Counted from the first letter of the stretch, positions 37,859-47,410 are shown. The stretch is DNA of 64,000 nucleotides from CAVRAW01 sp963716135 (GCA_963716135.1 OY970289.1:1612001-1676000), one strand, 5' to 3'. Translations and numbers: made by a program. Notes: a model not told the origin generated them from the sequence alone.

Positions 37859-38867
37859 CCGCTGGCACGTTTCCGCCGGCCATGAACGCCGTCACCTTGT
37901 CCAGCGCGTCGCTGATATAAAGCATGGCGGAAAAATGCCCCGCGTCGTACCAGAAGATCGGCGGGCGGCCGATCGCCTCCCACAGGCTTTCGGTGCACTT
38001 GCGCGGAATGACTTCGTCGTGGCTGGCGTTGAGCATCAGCACTTGGCGGGCTTGTAGGGCGGCCCCGTAGTTCACTGGGTCGATGGTCTTCATCAGGTCC
38101 AACAGTTCCGGCAAGGAATGGCCCTCCGCGGTCCAGCGGCGCTTCGCTTCGACCATGTGCTTTTCCTGCGAATCGGCCAGGATCAGGCCCAAATCGCCGC
38201 CGGCCAACACCGGGCAACATCGGGCAAATCGCGGCTCGGCTTCGGCCGCCAGCGTTGAGACGATGCCCCCCAAGCTGATGCCAAAAACTCCGATTTGCTC
38301 GGCGTCGACTTCGTCTTGTTCTCGCAACCAGGCCGCGGCATAGCGTATGTCCTTGACCCCTTGAGTCAGTCCCTCGACGGTCTGGGGGGCATTGGTCGAA
38401 ACCATGCGAATGTTCACGCCGGGCTGCCGCCGTTCGCCGTAGTAGGGCATTTTCACGAACAAGGCCGCGACGCCTTGCTGAGCCAAATGGTAGGCGAACA
38501 CGCGAGCCAGCGGAAAATCGCCTCCCAAAATATGCAGCACCACGCAGGCCGGATGCTTCCCCGGCTTGGCCGGCCGAAAGTATTCGCAATGCACGGTGTT
38601 GTTGTTGGCGTACGGCGTTTTCACGGGCGAGGGAAAGGTAACCAGCGAGACGGTCACGTCGCCTGCCCAGCGCGGCTGGGGCTGCTGATCGAAGGGAAAC
38701 GTCGCCGCCTGTAGGCGGAAGGGTTGCGGCACGACGTGAGCCTCGTCCGCCACCGGCTCGAATAGCACTTCGCCGTGGCGAACTTGCGGTTCGGCGGCAA
38801 AGATGGCTGGCGCATAAAGAGCGCAGCTCAACGCGCAGATTGCGACGGCTGTCGTTTTGGAAAGCAT
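37824..38867 (-). CDS. Secreted alpha/beta hydrolase
   Basis: 347 residues from the ATG at 38867. Signal peptide MLSKTTAVAICALSCALYAPAIF. Nucleophile elbow GVFGISLGGIVS, acid in NASHDEVIP and His in YDAGHFSAM give the catalytic triad. An oxyanion-type strand ACVVLHILGGDF precedes them. The substrate is unknown; an esterase or acetyl-xylan-esterase-like role is possible. The C-terminal Lys/Glu/Gln tail comes from the short-word repeat at its 3' end. Confidence 0.8.
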   Translation of the reverse strand: MLSKTTAVAICALSCALYAPAIFAAEPQVRHGEVLFEPVADEAHVVPQPFRLQAATFPFDQQPQPRWAGDVTVSLVTFPSPVKTPYANNNTVHCEYFRPAKPGKHPACVVLHILGGDFPLARVFAYHLAQQGVAALFVKMPYYGERRQPGVNIRMVSTNAPQTVEGLTQGVKDIRYAAAWLREQDEVDAEQIGVFGISLGGIVSTLAAEAEPRFARCCPVLAGGDLGLILADSQEKHMVEAKRRWTAEGHSLPELLDLMKTIDPVNYGAALQARQVLMLNASHDEVIPRKCTESLWEAIGRPPIFWYDAGHFSAMLYISDALDKVTAFMAGGNVPAEKAEGRKQKAE

Positions 38868-39013
38868 CAGTGCATTGTTGGCGATGAGGTGCATTGCGGA
38901 CAAGCCAAGCTCGGCGCGGATTACCTTGCTAGCAGTCGTTTGGCCTGGACCATGGTTTATAGCACGCTTAAAATCGCGCCCCCGGTCGACATTTCTTTCC
39001 TGGAGAAGCCGCA

Positions 39014-40060
39014 GTGTTCCCCTCCAAAGCGCCCCGCGTGCTCATTTGCCGCATGAGCGCCATTGGCGACACGGTGCTCACGCTGCCGGTGGCATGCGCC
39101 ATCCGTCAACACTATCCCCAAGCATACGTCGCCTGGGCAGTGGAGCGCACCGCTTCAGCCATGGTGACGGGGCACGCGTGCGTGGACGAATTGATCGTGC
39201 TCCAGCGCAATTGGTTTGTGTCGCCGCGCCAGTGGTGGCAGTTGCGCCGGCGATTGCGTGCGCTTCGGATCGACGTGGCGATCGATTGCCAAGGCATGAC
39301 CAAGACGTCGCTAGCCGCCCGGCTTTCCGGCGCGAAACTTCGCATTGGCTTTCGCGGCGCGCATGGCCGCGAATTGAGCCCCTTTTTCAACAATTGCCTC
39401 ATCGAGCCGTGCGCTACGCACATTACCGATCGTTCGTTGGAATTGCTCGCCCCGCTGGATATTCGCCCCGAGCGGGTGGAATTCAAGTTGCCGATCGACT
39501 CGACCGCGGCGGCGACCATGGAAAAATATCTCCAAGAGCTGGGTTTCCAGCGCGGCTTCGCCTTGATCAATCCAGGCGCCACCTGGGATTCCAAGCTCTG
39601 GGTGATGCAGCGCTTTGGCCAGGTCGCTCGGCATCTTGGCCAACGGCATGGGCTGCCGTCGCTCGTGGTATGGGCCGGCGAGCGCGAATTGGGATGGGCC
39701 CAGGAAATCGTCGCTCATTCCGGCGGCCACGCCACGCTGGCGCGCGCCACTTCGCTGCGCGAGCTGGTGGCCGTGGCCAGCGCTGCGCGAATCTTCATCG
39801 GGTCCGACACCGGACCATTGCACATGGCCGTAGCGACGGGAACTCCCGCGGTCGCGCTGTATGGCCCCACGCGGGTGGAAGATTGCGGCCCCTACGGTCC
39901 CCAGAACATCGCGTTGCAGGAGCAATACCAGGACGGCGGCCGCAAAGAGCGCCGGGCGGCGGAAAACACCGCTATGCAATTGATCCAGGTCGATCGAGTG
40001 TGCGAGGCCTGCGATACGATCTTGTCGCGCGGCAAAGCAAATAAGCCGTGCGCGGCATAG
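39014..40060 (+). CDS. Glycosyltransferase family 9 (heptosyltransferase-like)
   Basis: 348 residues from a GTG at 39014 with GGAG 8 bases upstream. Seen: the family start VLICRMSAIGDTVLTLPVA, the ligand region ALINPGATWDSKLW, and FIGSDTGPLHMAVATGTPAVALYGPT. GT9 enzymes add heptose or other sugars to LPS core; here a surface glycan is likely. The C-terminus has CEACDTIL Cys residues, also seen in GT9 relatives. It is convergent with a DUF4254 gene, a common GT9 partner. Confidence 0.9.
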   Translation: MFPSKAPRVLICRMSAIGDTVLTLPVACAIRQHYPQAYVAWAVERTASAMVTGHACVDELIVLQRNWFVSPRQWWQLRRRLRALRIDVAIDCQGMTKTSLAARLSGAKLRIGFRGAHGRELSPFFNNCLIEPCATHITDRSLELLAPLDIRPERVEFKLPIDSTAAATMEKYLQELGFQRGFALINPGATWDSKLWVMQRFGQVARHLGQRHGLPSLVVWAGERELGWAQEIVAHSGGHATLARATSLRELVAVASAARIFIGSDTGPLHMAVATGTPAVALYGPTRVEDCGPYGPQNIALQEQYQDGGRKERRAAENTAMQLIQVDRVCEACDTILSRGKANKPCAA

Positions 40061-40081
40061 CCCTGCGCAATAGCGACGGCG

Positions 40082-40687
40082 CTACCCCGCTTTGCGCATG
40101 CCGCTTTGATACAGATACGGATTCAGCGTGGGATCGTTGTACATTTTGAACTGGCGGTAAAGCTTCAGTTGCTTTCGGCCGGCAAATATGTCGGCCAGTA
40201 GCTCGGCCAGCGCCGCACAAAGATCGGCGTGCTGCGTGTCGAGGATTTCCAGCTTTCCGCGCACCTTCGAGCGATGCTCGGCATCGACGTCCGCCCGCTC
40301 TGATTGTTCCTGCATGTGATAAATTCGCAGTGCCAAAATCGAAAGGCGATCGATCGCCTGGCCAGGCGTTTCCGTATTCCATTTCGCGCCGGGCAGCGCC
40401 GCAATGCCGCGCGATTCCAACTGGCGATTCAGATAATCGTCGATCTGCTCAATCGCGTCGTTGCGCTGCTGGTTGTACTTGTCGATGGCCCGCTTCACCG
40501 CCGCCACGCGCTGGTCGCCGACGTCCGGACTGCGGGCAATATCTTCCTCGTGCCACAGCAGATAGTTGTACCGGTGTTGCTCGCAAACCAGCCGCAACAG
40601 ATCGCTATACGGATTGTCGATTTCCTGCTGATGCCACGATGTCGTGGTTTGGCGGTGCAAGGCGGCGATTTGCTGAACGTCGATCAT
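40082..40687 (-). CDS. DUF4254 domain protein
   Basis: 201 residues from the ATG at 40687, the expected DUF4254 length; the longer frame up to 41125 is an antisense extension. The family pattern includes the helix NPYSDLLRLVCEQHRYNYLLWHEEDIAR and TPGQAIDRLSILALRIYHM. The function is unknown. DUF4254 genes are often close to GT9 glycosyltransferases, as here, so a role in surface-glycan assembly is inferred. Confidence 0.85.
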   Translation of the reverse strand: MIDVQQIAALHRQTTTSWHQQEIDNPYSDLLRLVCEQHRYNYLLWHEEDIARSPDVGDQRVAAVKRAIDKYNQQRNDAIEQIDDYLNRQLESRGIAALPGAKWNTETPGQAIDRLSILALRIYHMQEQSERADVDAEHRSKVRGKLEILDTQHADLCAALAELLADIFAGRKQLKLYRQFKMYNDPTLNPYLYQSGMRKAG

Positions 40688-40817
40688 AGGCGTCCGATGG
40701 AGAATGGGTTCGAAGGGGGCGGCGATTGTAGATTTCGATGGCAATTCGTCAAAGACCAATGCGTTGATAGCGGCAACTTCTCTTTCGGCAGGGTCGGCCG
40801 CTTCGTAAAATGCAGGT

Positions 40818-41879
40818 ATGTCGCTTTCCACTGCTTCCAGCGTATTGGCCGCGGCTTCAATGTCCCGAAGCTTGAATGCTTCCAAGCGGCTCTCGGTCAA
40901 ATGGATATTAGCGTTGGCCGCGGTCGTGATCGCGCTGGGAATCGGCGGGTACGTCGTGTTGGGCGGATTTGGCCAAGGCTCCGCTGCCAGCGGCGGCAGC
41001 TTGAAGCTCAGCGATATTCCCTTCAACGGCACGCAGGCGTACGAATATTTGAAGCAGCTCTGCGCGATCGGACCTCGGGTTAGTGGCACCGCCGGAATGG
41101 AGGCCCAGCAGAAACTGCTGATCAATCATTTCAAGCAACTGGGCGCGACCGTCACGCGACAAGAGTTCACCGCCAGGCATCCCCTCACCGGCGAAGCGGT
41201 GCCCATGACGAATCTGCTGATTCAATGGCACCCTGACCGCAAAGAACGGGTGCTTCTGGTGGCGCATTACGACACAAGGCCGTTTCCCGATCGCGACCCG
41301 CACAATCCGCGTGGCACTTTTTTGGGCGCCAACGACGGGGCCAGCGGCGTGGCGATCCTGATGGAATTGGCCAAATCGATGCCGCAGTTCAAAAGCCCGG
41401 TCGGCGTCGATTTTCTCCTGGTGGATGGCGAAGAACTGGTTTACCGCGACAGCACTCCGACAAGCCTGGGCGATCCGTATTGCCTGGGCTCCGAGGAGTT
41501 CGCGCGGCAGTATTTCGCCGAGCCGCCGCCGTATAAGTATCGCTGGGGAGTGCTCTTGGACATGGTCGGCGGGGCGGAAATGCATTTGCCTCAGGACAAA
41601 AACAGCTTGGAATGGAAAGACACCAAGCCGCTGGTCGATGCGATTTGGGGAACGGCCGCTCGGCTGGGCGTGAAAGAATTCATCCCGCGCTCCAGCGGCA
41701 TTCAAATCACCGACGACCACGTCAAACTGCGCAATATCGGCGGCATACCCACCTGCGACCTGATCGACATGAATTATCCGCAGTGGCACACCCAGGCCGA
41801 CGATCCGGCGCATTGCTCGGCCTTGTCGCTGGCCAAAGTGGGCTGGGTGATTCAGGAATGGCTGAACTCGCTCAAGTAA
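40818..41879 (+). CDS. M28-family peptidase / glutaminyl-cyclase-like
   Basis: 353 residues with one N-terminal membrane helix (WILALAAVVIALGIGGYVV). Zn ligands and catalytic residues are seen in LVAHYDTRPF, LGANDGASGVAIL and LLVDGEE, plus a C-terminal WHTQADDP-type His. The spacing is close to glutaminyl-peptide cyclotransferases of the M28 clan; an aminopeptidase is the alternative. It is transcribed away from the DUF4254 gene and together with the membrane protein that follows 11 bases later. Confidence 0.9.
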   Translation: MSLSTASSVLAAASMSRSLNASKRLSVKWILALAAVVIALGIGGYVVLGGFGQGSAASGGSLKLSDIPFNGTQAYEYLKQLCAIGPRVSGTAGMEAQQKLLINHFKQLGATVTRQEFTARHPLTGEAVPMTNLLIQWHPDRKERVLLVAHYDTRPFPDRDPHNPRGTFLGANDGASGVAILMELAKSMPQFKSPVGVDFLLVDGEELVYRDSTPTSLGDPYCLGSEEFARQYFAEPPPYKYRWGVLLDMVGGAEMHLPQDKNSLEWKDTKPLVDAIWGTAARLGVKEFIPRSSGIQITDDHVKLRNIGGIPTCDLIDMNYPQWHTQADDPAHCSALSLAKVGWVIQEWLNSLK

Positions 41880-41889
41880 CGCAACTCTA

Positions 41890-42546
41890 ATGATCCACGC
41901 CGCTGCGTTGGCGATCGCCTGCATTCCGTTGGGGCTGTATTTGCTGGCGCTGGGGGCGATCAATCTTCGGCGGCGGCCGCTGATTGTTCGCGGCGCACTG
42001 GATGCAATTTCCCTGGCCGCGGCCGTCAGCGGAATGGTGGTTGTCGGACCGCTGAATCTGTTCTTGCCCGACGCGGCGGCGGCCCGCTTTGGTCCCTCGG
42101 TTTGGACGCTGCTGGTGACTTTCTACGTTCTCTGCGTCGTGCTGTATGTTTTGACGGCGCGGCCGCGGCTGGTGATTTTCAATCTCACGCGGAAGCAACT
42201 TTGGCCTGTGCTGGAGCAGGTCGCGCGGCGATTGGACGGTGATGCACGCCTGGCCGGCGACGCCGTGCACCTGCCGCAACTGGGCGTGCAATTCCATCTG
42301 GAATCGGCCCCCGCCATGCGCAGCTTGTCGCTGGTGGCCACCGGCGACCTGCAAAGCTATTCCCACTGGAAACGGCTGCACGCCGAATTGGCCGCCGCAC
42401 TTTCGGGCCTGAAGGTTGCGCCCAATCCCCGCGGTTTCACCCTGCTTGCTGCCGGAATGCTTCTGCTGGGCTGGCCGCTGCTGCAGCTCTTGCAGATGCC
42501 TCCCAAGGCGATCGCGCGGCAACTGCTGGACATGCTGAGCCAGTGA
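41890..42546 (+). CDS. Membrane protein of unknown function
   Basis: 218 residues with about three N-terminal hydrophobic segments (LAIACIPLGLYLLALGA; ALDAISLAAAVSGMVVVG; LLVTFYVLCVVLYVL), a soluble middle and a C-terminal helix (FTLLAAGMLLLGWPLLQLL). No family is recognised. It follows the M28 gene by 11 bases on the same strand. Similar proteins occur in related planctomycetes as far as the overall pattern goes, but the function is unknown. Confidence 0.65.
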   Translation: MIHAAALAIACIPLGLYLLALGAINLRRRPLIVRGALDAISLAAAVSGMVVVGPLNLFLPDAAAARFGPSVWTLLVTFYVLCVVLYVLTARPRLVIFNLTRKQLWPVLEQVARRLDGDARLAGDAVHLPQLGVQFHLESAPAMRSLSLVATGDLQSYSHWKRLHAELAAALSGLKVAPNPRGFTLLAAGMLLLGWPLLQLLQMPPKAIARQLLDMLSQ

Positions 42547-42713
42547 ATCGGCCCGCCGGCCGCCGCAGAAACTTTCCTGCCGGGATTTTGCATTTCTTTT
42601 TGCCAGCCGCTACATTGTCGGCACGGATTGCCTGATTCCAGGCGGCCACGGAACGGTCGGCGGCGGCGCTTCTCTTTACTCGTTCCGACACGATTTCTTG
42701 AAGGGAATTCTCC

Positions 42714-43961
42714 ATGCCCAATCTCCAAATTGACACTGGCAACACGGCGTTCATGCTTCTCTGCTCCAGCCTCGTGATGCTGATGACGCCGGGACTGGCG
42801 TTCTTCTATGGCGGATTGGTGAGCCGCAAAAACGTGCTGGCCATTATGATCCAAAGCTTCGTGTCGATGGGTTGGACCACCGTCATCTGGTGGCTTTTTG
42901 GATTCTCGCTGTGCTTCAGCGGCGACATGAAAAGCGGCACTGATTACGCCGGCATCATTGGAAATTTCGACTGGGCGTTTTTGCGCGGCATCACGCTCAC
43001 CACGCCGGCACTCATTAATCCCACGATCCCGATGATCGTCTTCTGCGCGTATCAGATGATGTTTGCCATCATCACGCCGGCATTGATCACCGGGGCGTTC
43101 ACGAATCGGGTAACCTTCAAGGCCTACATGTTGTTTCTGACCGGCTGGCTGATTTTCGTGTACTTCCCGTTTGTGCACATGGTTTGGGGAGGCGGGATCC
43201 TGGCGAGCTGGGGCGTGCTGGATTTCGCCGGCGGAATCGTCGTGCACAACATCGCCGGCATCGCGGCGTTGGCGTCGGTCATTTACGTAGGCCGGCGCAA
43301 GGTTCCCGATACCGGACCGCACTCCGTTCCTTTGGTGGCGCTAGGCACCGGGCTATTGTGGTTCGGTTGGTATGGGTTCAACGCGGGCAGCGAGTTCCGC
43401 GTGGATTCGGTCACTGCCGTGGCGTTTCTGAACACCGACATTGCCGCCAGTTTTGCAGCGATGGCCTGGCTGAGCATCGATTGGATGAGTTCCAAAAGGC
43501 CAAAGTTTATAGGCTTGCTAACCGGGGCCGTGGCCGGATTGGCCACCATCACTCCTGCGGCCGGCTACGTGTCGCCCGCCACAGCCTGCTTGATCGGAAT
43601 CATTGCCGGAGCGGTGTGCTATTACGCCGTGACGCTGAAGAACTGGCTTCGCTGGGACGATGCCCTCGATGTATGGGGCGTGCACGGCGTCGGCGGTTTC
43701 TTGGGCATTGTGCTGTGCGGAATTTTCGCCACGACGGAATTCAATCCCGGCGGCGTCGATGGCCTGCTGCGCGGAAACACGCATTTCTTTCTGGTTCAAC
43801 TTGCCGCGGTGGCGATTTCGTCAGCCTGGGCGTTTATTTTCACCTACGTGATGCTCTGGCTGATCGATTGGATCACCATCGTCAACGTCGACGAAGCCGG
43901 AGAAACGATGGGCCTGGACCAATCGCTGCACGGCGAAGTGGCCTATCCCGAAGGCATCTAG
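42714..43961 (+). CDS. amt: Ammonium transporter Amt
   Basis: 415 residues with the eleven-helix Amt pattern and a ribosome-binding site (AAGGGA) in front. Signature stretches: FYGGLVSRKNVLAIM, DFAGGIVVHNIAGIAAL with the first pore His, and DALDVWGVHGVGGFLG with the second pore His. It moves ammonium across the inner membrane. No glnK follows; the next gene is a DUF4160 gene 6 bases later, which is unusual for amt. Confidence 0.95.
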   Translation: MPNLQIDTGNTAFMLLCSSLVMLMTPGLAFFYGGLVSRKNVLAIMIQSFVSMGWTTVIWWLFGFSLCFSGDMKSGTDYAGIIGNFDWAFLRGITLTTPALINPTIPMIVFCAYQMMFAIITPALITGAFTNRVTFKAYMLFLTGWLIFVYFPFVHMVWGGGILASWGVLDFAGGIVVHNIAGIAALASVIYVGRRKVPDTGPHSVPLVALGTGLLWFGWYGFNAGSEFRVDSVTAVAFLNTDIAASFAAMAWLSIDWMSSKRPKFIGLLTGAVAGLATITPAAGYVSPATACLIGIIAGAVCYYAVTLKNWLRWDDALDVWGVHGVGGFLGIVLCGIFATTEFNPGGVDGLLRGNTHFFLVQLAAVAISSAWAFIFTYVMLWLIDWITIVNVDEAGETMGLDQSLHGEVAYPEGI

Positions 43962-43967
43962 ACTCAA

Positions 43968-44204
43968 ATGCCCACTGTCCTTCGTGTTGGCCGTTTCCGA
44001 TTCCATTTTTATTCGGATGAAAGAAACGAGCCGCCGCACATTCACGTGCGCGCGCCCGACGGCGAATGCAAATTCTGGCTGGAGCCGATTTCACTGGCGA
44101 AAAATCGCGGGTTAACGCCCCATGTTTTGAGGGAAATCGAGAGTATAATTCATGAGCATCATGCCTTCTTGAAGGATAAGTATCATGAGTTTCACGGCTC
44201 CTAA
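43968..44204 (+). CDS. DUF4160 domain protein
   Basis: 78 residues with the full DUF4160 pattern: MPTVLRVGRFRFHFYSDER, PPHIHVRAPDGECKFWL and the C-terminal helix VLREIESIIHEHHAFL. It overlaps the next gene by 20 bases. DUF4160 and DUF2442 genes commonly form two-gene units seen near toxin-antitoxin loci; the role is not settled. Confidence 0.88.
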   Translation: MPTVLRVGRFRFHFYSDERNEPPHIHVRAPDGECKFWLEPISLAKNRGLTPHVLREIESIIHEHHAFLKDKYHEFHGS

Positions 44205-44475
44205 GACCAGTTTGGAAGTCGAACCGACCGCAAATCGCGTCTGGGTCGAGAAGCGGACGGTCTATTTGGAATTCGTTGACGGACGGATCCTCGGTTTTCC
44301 CGCCGACCGATTCAAAATTCTCAAGGCCGCCAGCGATGAGGCTCTAAAAGAGGTTCGGCTGGAATTGAACGGCTATGCCTTGCGTTGGGAAAAGCTGGAC
44401 GAGGATATCACCGTCCCGGGGCTTTTGGCGGGAAATTTTCAGTTGCCGTTGAGCCCCGCGCAGAAGAGCGGATAG
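44185..44475 (+). CDS. DUF2442 domain protein
   Basis: 96 residues starting inside the DUF4160 gene. The family pattern is seen in VYLEFVDGRILGFPADRFKIL and in YALRWEKLDEDITVPGLLAG. DUF2442 proteins are small DNA- or protein-binding partners of DUF4160. This one is the second gene of the pair. The C-terminus ends normally. Confidence 0.88.
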   Translation: MSFTAPKTSLEVEPTANRVWVEKRTVYLEFVDGRILGFPADRFKILKAASDEALKEVRLELNGYALRWEKLDEDITVPGLLAGNFQLPLSPAQKSG

Positions 44476-44494
44476 CACTGTTGTCCGCTCGATT

Positions 44495-44851
44495 TCATCG
44501 TGCGCGAACCTTGCTTTCTTGTTTCGCCAAGCGCATTTGGCGCTGCATTTCCGGCGGCGCCAGGGTGAAACGGATGCGGAAAGCGCGGTATCCCGCCGCC
44601 AACTGTTTGGGATAAAGCTGCTGGATTTCGTGCCGCAATGCGGCGGCGGATTCGAAACCATCCGGCCGGGCGTCGTCGTCGGTCAATTGGTCCAGCGCGA
44701 CCTCGTCGACGGTAGCGATTTGGATGTAGCCCGCGCCGGGGATGTAGCTGCGCTGCCCCGGCTTCATTTTGCGCCACTTCCACAAACGGACCGTTTGCGT
44801 TTTCTGGCCGCTGCGAATGGCGTCGAGAAATTTCTTTTTGAACAGCAGCAT
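44495..44851 (-). CDS. ASCH-domain protein
   Basis: 118 residues from the ATG at 44851 (MLLFKKKFLDAIRSGQKTQT). The ASCH signature, a small beta-barrel RNA- or nucleotide-binding fold, is seen in the SGQKTQTVRLWKW start and the YIQIATVDEVAL strand. It may bind RNA or act as an N4-acetylcytidine-type hydrolase as in other ASCH proteins. It is convergent with the DUF2442 gene and follows the FHA gene on the same strand. Confidence 0.8.
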   Translation of the reverse strand: MLLFKKKFLDAIRSGQKTQTVRLWKWRKMKPGQRSYIPGAGYIQIATVDEVALDQLTDDDARPDGFESAAALRHEIQQLYPKQLAAGYRAFRIRFTLAPPEMQRQMRLAKQESKVRAR

Positions 44852-44877
44852 GGCCCCAAACAAAGAGCTGGCGTCTC

Positions 44878-45299
44878 TTAGTTAAGCTTATGCGAGTAGT
44901 CGCTGGGCCGGTCGGCGGGTCGCACCGAAACGGGCGACGTTTCATCGATCGCCACCGTTTCGATTCCTTCTGCTTCGGTCGGATCACTGCGCCCGGGCGC
45001 GAGCCGAGCTTCGTTGCCGTACAGGCGCGGAAGGTGATGCCGCCCACCGTCAGCAGATCGCCGGAGGGCAATGGCGCCGTTTCCACTCGCTGTCCGCCGA
45101 TGAACGTGCCGTTGCGCGAACCTAAGTCGCGGACCATCATCTGGCCGTTGTCTTCGTAAAGCTCGCAGTGATGGCGGCTTATCAGGTGATGATCCAATTG
45201 CACTTGCGCTTCGCCGCCGCGGCCAATCGTCACGGGCAAGTCGAGTTGATATTCGTGCGGCTGAAGTTTGGGTTCGACAACGATAAGTCGGGCGTGCAT
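44878..45299 (-). CDS. FHA-domain protein, frame broken
   Basis: About 140 residues from the ATG at 45299. The FHA core is textbook: LPVTIGRGGEAQVQLDHHL, ISRHHCELYE, MVRDLGSRNGTFIGGQRV. It binds phosphothreonine peptides and so may read the output of the kinases in this region. The frame changes near 45023-45027; adding one C gives FRALYGNEARL and a sensible end at 44878. The junction holds GCGC, as at the other breaks. Confidence 0.85.
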
Positions 45300-45636
45300 G
45301 AGTTGTATCTCCCCCTGGAATGGCCGATAAGACAGCACGACGGGTCCATGCAAGTTTACCATGAGAGCGAACCGAGAGGGTAGCAATTGGCGGGCGGGAA
45401 GGTTCGCGGCGGGCGGCAAGCCACAGGGAGAAAGCAGAAGGCAAACGGACGGTGCCGATCCGTCCCGGCCCCTTGACGGGATATCCCCCTCGCCGTAGCT
45501 TAACAGCCAGCGCCAGTTGACCTTGCTGCCGGCGGTGGTTTGACCTTGCTCCAGCATCCGGCGAACCTATAATCGCTTGGTTTGCTCTGCGGGAGCCGAT
45601 GCTATCACTTCGTTGCCGGCGGCAATGCGGCAGTGT
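45300..45636. other. Gap without a gene before tRNA-Gly
   Basis: This stretch upstream of the FHA gene start and the tRNA holds no convincing coding frame. It should contain the two divergent promoters, but no clear -35/-10 pair was recognised. Confidence 0.5.
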
Positions 45637-45709
45637 GCGGGTGTAGCTCAGTTGGTAGAGCATCACGTTGCCAACGTGGTTGTCGTGGGTTCGAATCCCA
45701 TCACCCGCT
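45637..45709 (+). tRNA. tRNA-Gly (anticodon GCC)
   Basis: The acceptor stem GCGGGTG pairs with CACCCGC, followed by discriminator U. D-arm, T-arm (GTGGGTTCGAATCCCAT) and the anticodon loop TTGCCAA are standard; the anticodon GCC reads GGC and GGU glycine codons. The CCA end is not encoded. It lies alone upstream of tig. Confidence 0.97.
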
Positions 45710-45862
45710 CTTGGCTGTTGTTGGGGGGACAGGCCCCGGAAACTGCTGTGCCCTGCTGGTCAGTCGGCACGCAGTTCGGCGCCGGTCCCTTTTTTTGCCG
45801 ACGCAGCCCGGTGCAGTTTCGGCTCCGCATAAGCAACAACCCTTTTCACTTGCGGCCAAATC

Positions 45863-47356
45863 ATGGCAGATACTCAAACCAAAGACGTGCCGGAATCTGA
45901 GGAGACCCAGGAAGAACGACAGCCGCTGAAGCTGGACGTGAAAATCGCCAGCCCCAGCGCCTGCCAGCGGCATATTACGGTCAAGATTCCGCACGAAGAC
46001 GTGGAGCGTTATTTCGACCAGGCCTTCGGCGAGTTGATGCCCGATGCACAGGTGCCGGGTTTTCGCGCGGGCCGCGCGCCGCGGAAGCTGGTCGAGCATC
46101 GTTTCCGTAAGGACGTGAAGGATCAGGTGAAAAGCAGTTTGCTGATGGACGCCATGGCTCAGATTTCCGAAGACCACAAGCTGGCCGCCATCAGCGAGCC
46201 CGATTTGAATCTGGCCGCCGTCGAGATTCCCGACGAAGGGCCGATGACGTTTGAATTCGATATCGAAGTGCGGCCTGAATTCGATCTGCCGCAATGGAAG
46301 GGGCTGACAATCGAGCGCCCTGGCCGCGAATTTACGGCCAAAGACGTCGACCAGCAGTTGCAGCGGTTGCTGGCTCGCCGCGGCAAGTTGGTGCCCCACG
46401 ACGGCAAGGCCGAATTGGGCGATTACATCTCGGTCAACATCACCTTCAAAGACGGCGACGAAGTGATTTCGCGCTCCGAGGAACAGATGTTGTGCATCCG
46501 GCCCACGCTCAGCTTCCGCGACGGCAACATCGAAAAGTTCGACAAGCTGATGGTGGGCGCGAAGGCGGGCGACACTCGCGAGGGCAAGGCCAAGATCTCC
46601 GCCGACGCACCGAACGAAAACCTGCGCGGCAAGACGATTACCGCCGTGTTTGAAGTGCTGGAAGTCAAGAAGCTCCAACTGCCCGAATTGACGCCGGCGT
46701 TTTTGGAAGATCTCGGCGGGCTGAAGTCGGAAGCTGAATTGCGCGACGCGTTGAAGGACGAACTCGAGCGGCAATTGCAGTATCACCGGCAACAGCGCGC
46801 CCGGCAGCAGATCACGCAGGCGCTGGTGGCCAGCGCCAACTGGGAACTGCCCCCGGCGCTACTCAAACGGCAAGGCCGGCGCGAATTGGAACGGGCCGTC
46901 TTGGAATTGCGCCGCAGCGGCTTTAGCGACGATCAAATCCAGGCGCATGAAAACGAATTGCGGCAGAACAGCGCAATCAGCACCGCCCGCGCGCTCAAGG
47001 AGCATTTCATTTTGGAGCGGATCGCCGAGTCGGAAAACATTACCGACGAACCGGCCGATTACGATGCCGAGATTAAGTTGATCGCCGCGCAAAGCGGCGA
47101 AAGCGCTCGCCGGGTTCGCGCCCAATTGGAAAAGCGTAACCTGATGGACGTGCTGCGAAATCAGATCATCGAGCGCAAGACGATCGAACTCGTGTTGAAA
47201 CACGCCAAGTTCAAGGATGTGCCCTTCAAATTGGAATCGTTGGAGACGGAAGCGGTCGATGAATCGGCCGCCGGCGGCGAGGCCGAGGAAGCCATTCCCG
47301 AAGCTCAAAGCGCCGGCGAGGCCCAGCCCCTACGCGAACCGCAGGAGCGTCAGTAG
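45863..47356 (+). CDS. tig: Trigger factor (ribosome-associated chaperone)
   Basis: 497 residues. The ribosome-binding motif is seen as GFRAGRAPRKLVEHRF near residue 70. A PPIase (FKBP-like) domain follows (LGDYISVNITFKDGD) and the helical C-terminal arms run from about residue 290 (LRDALKDELERQLQYHRQQ). The acidic Glu/Ala-rich tail after residue 455 is longer than usual. It folds nascent chains at the exit tunnel. The order tig-clpP-clpP is a common bacterial arrangement; clpX does not follow. Confidence 0.95.
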   Translation: MADTQTKDVPESEETQEERQPLKLDVKIASPSACQRHITVKIPHEDVERYFDQAFGELMPDAQVPGFRAGRAPRKLVEHRFRKDVKDQVKSSLLMDAMAQISEDHKLAAISEPDLNLAAVEIPDEGPMTFEFDIEVRPEFDLPQWKGLTIERPGREFTAKDVDQQLQRLLARRGKLVPHDGKAELGDYISVNITFKDGDEVISRSEEQMLCIRPTLSFRDGNIEKFDKLMVGAKAGDTREGKAKISADAPNENLRGKTITAVFEVLEVKKLQLPELTPAFLEDLGGLKSEAELRDALKDELERQLQYHRQQRARQQITQALVASANWELPPALLKRQGRRELERAVLELRRSGFSDDQIQAHENELRQNSAISTARALKEHFILERIAESENITDEPADYDAEIKLIAAQSGESARRVRAQLEKRNLMDVLRNQIIERKTIELVLKHAKFKDVPFKLESLETEAVDESAAGGEAEEAIPEAQSAGEAQPLREPQERQ

Positions 47357-47410
47357 AATCGGCGGGCCAGACGGACGGATTGACACGCTTGCACCAGCAA
47401 GGACGGAAGC

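Noticed and set aside
40688..41125. N-terminal extension of the DUF4254 gene
   Set aside because: The extension is antisense to the M28 gene and has no family pattern; the ATG at 40687 gives the normal DUF4254 length.
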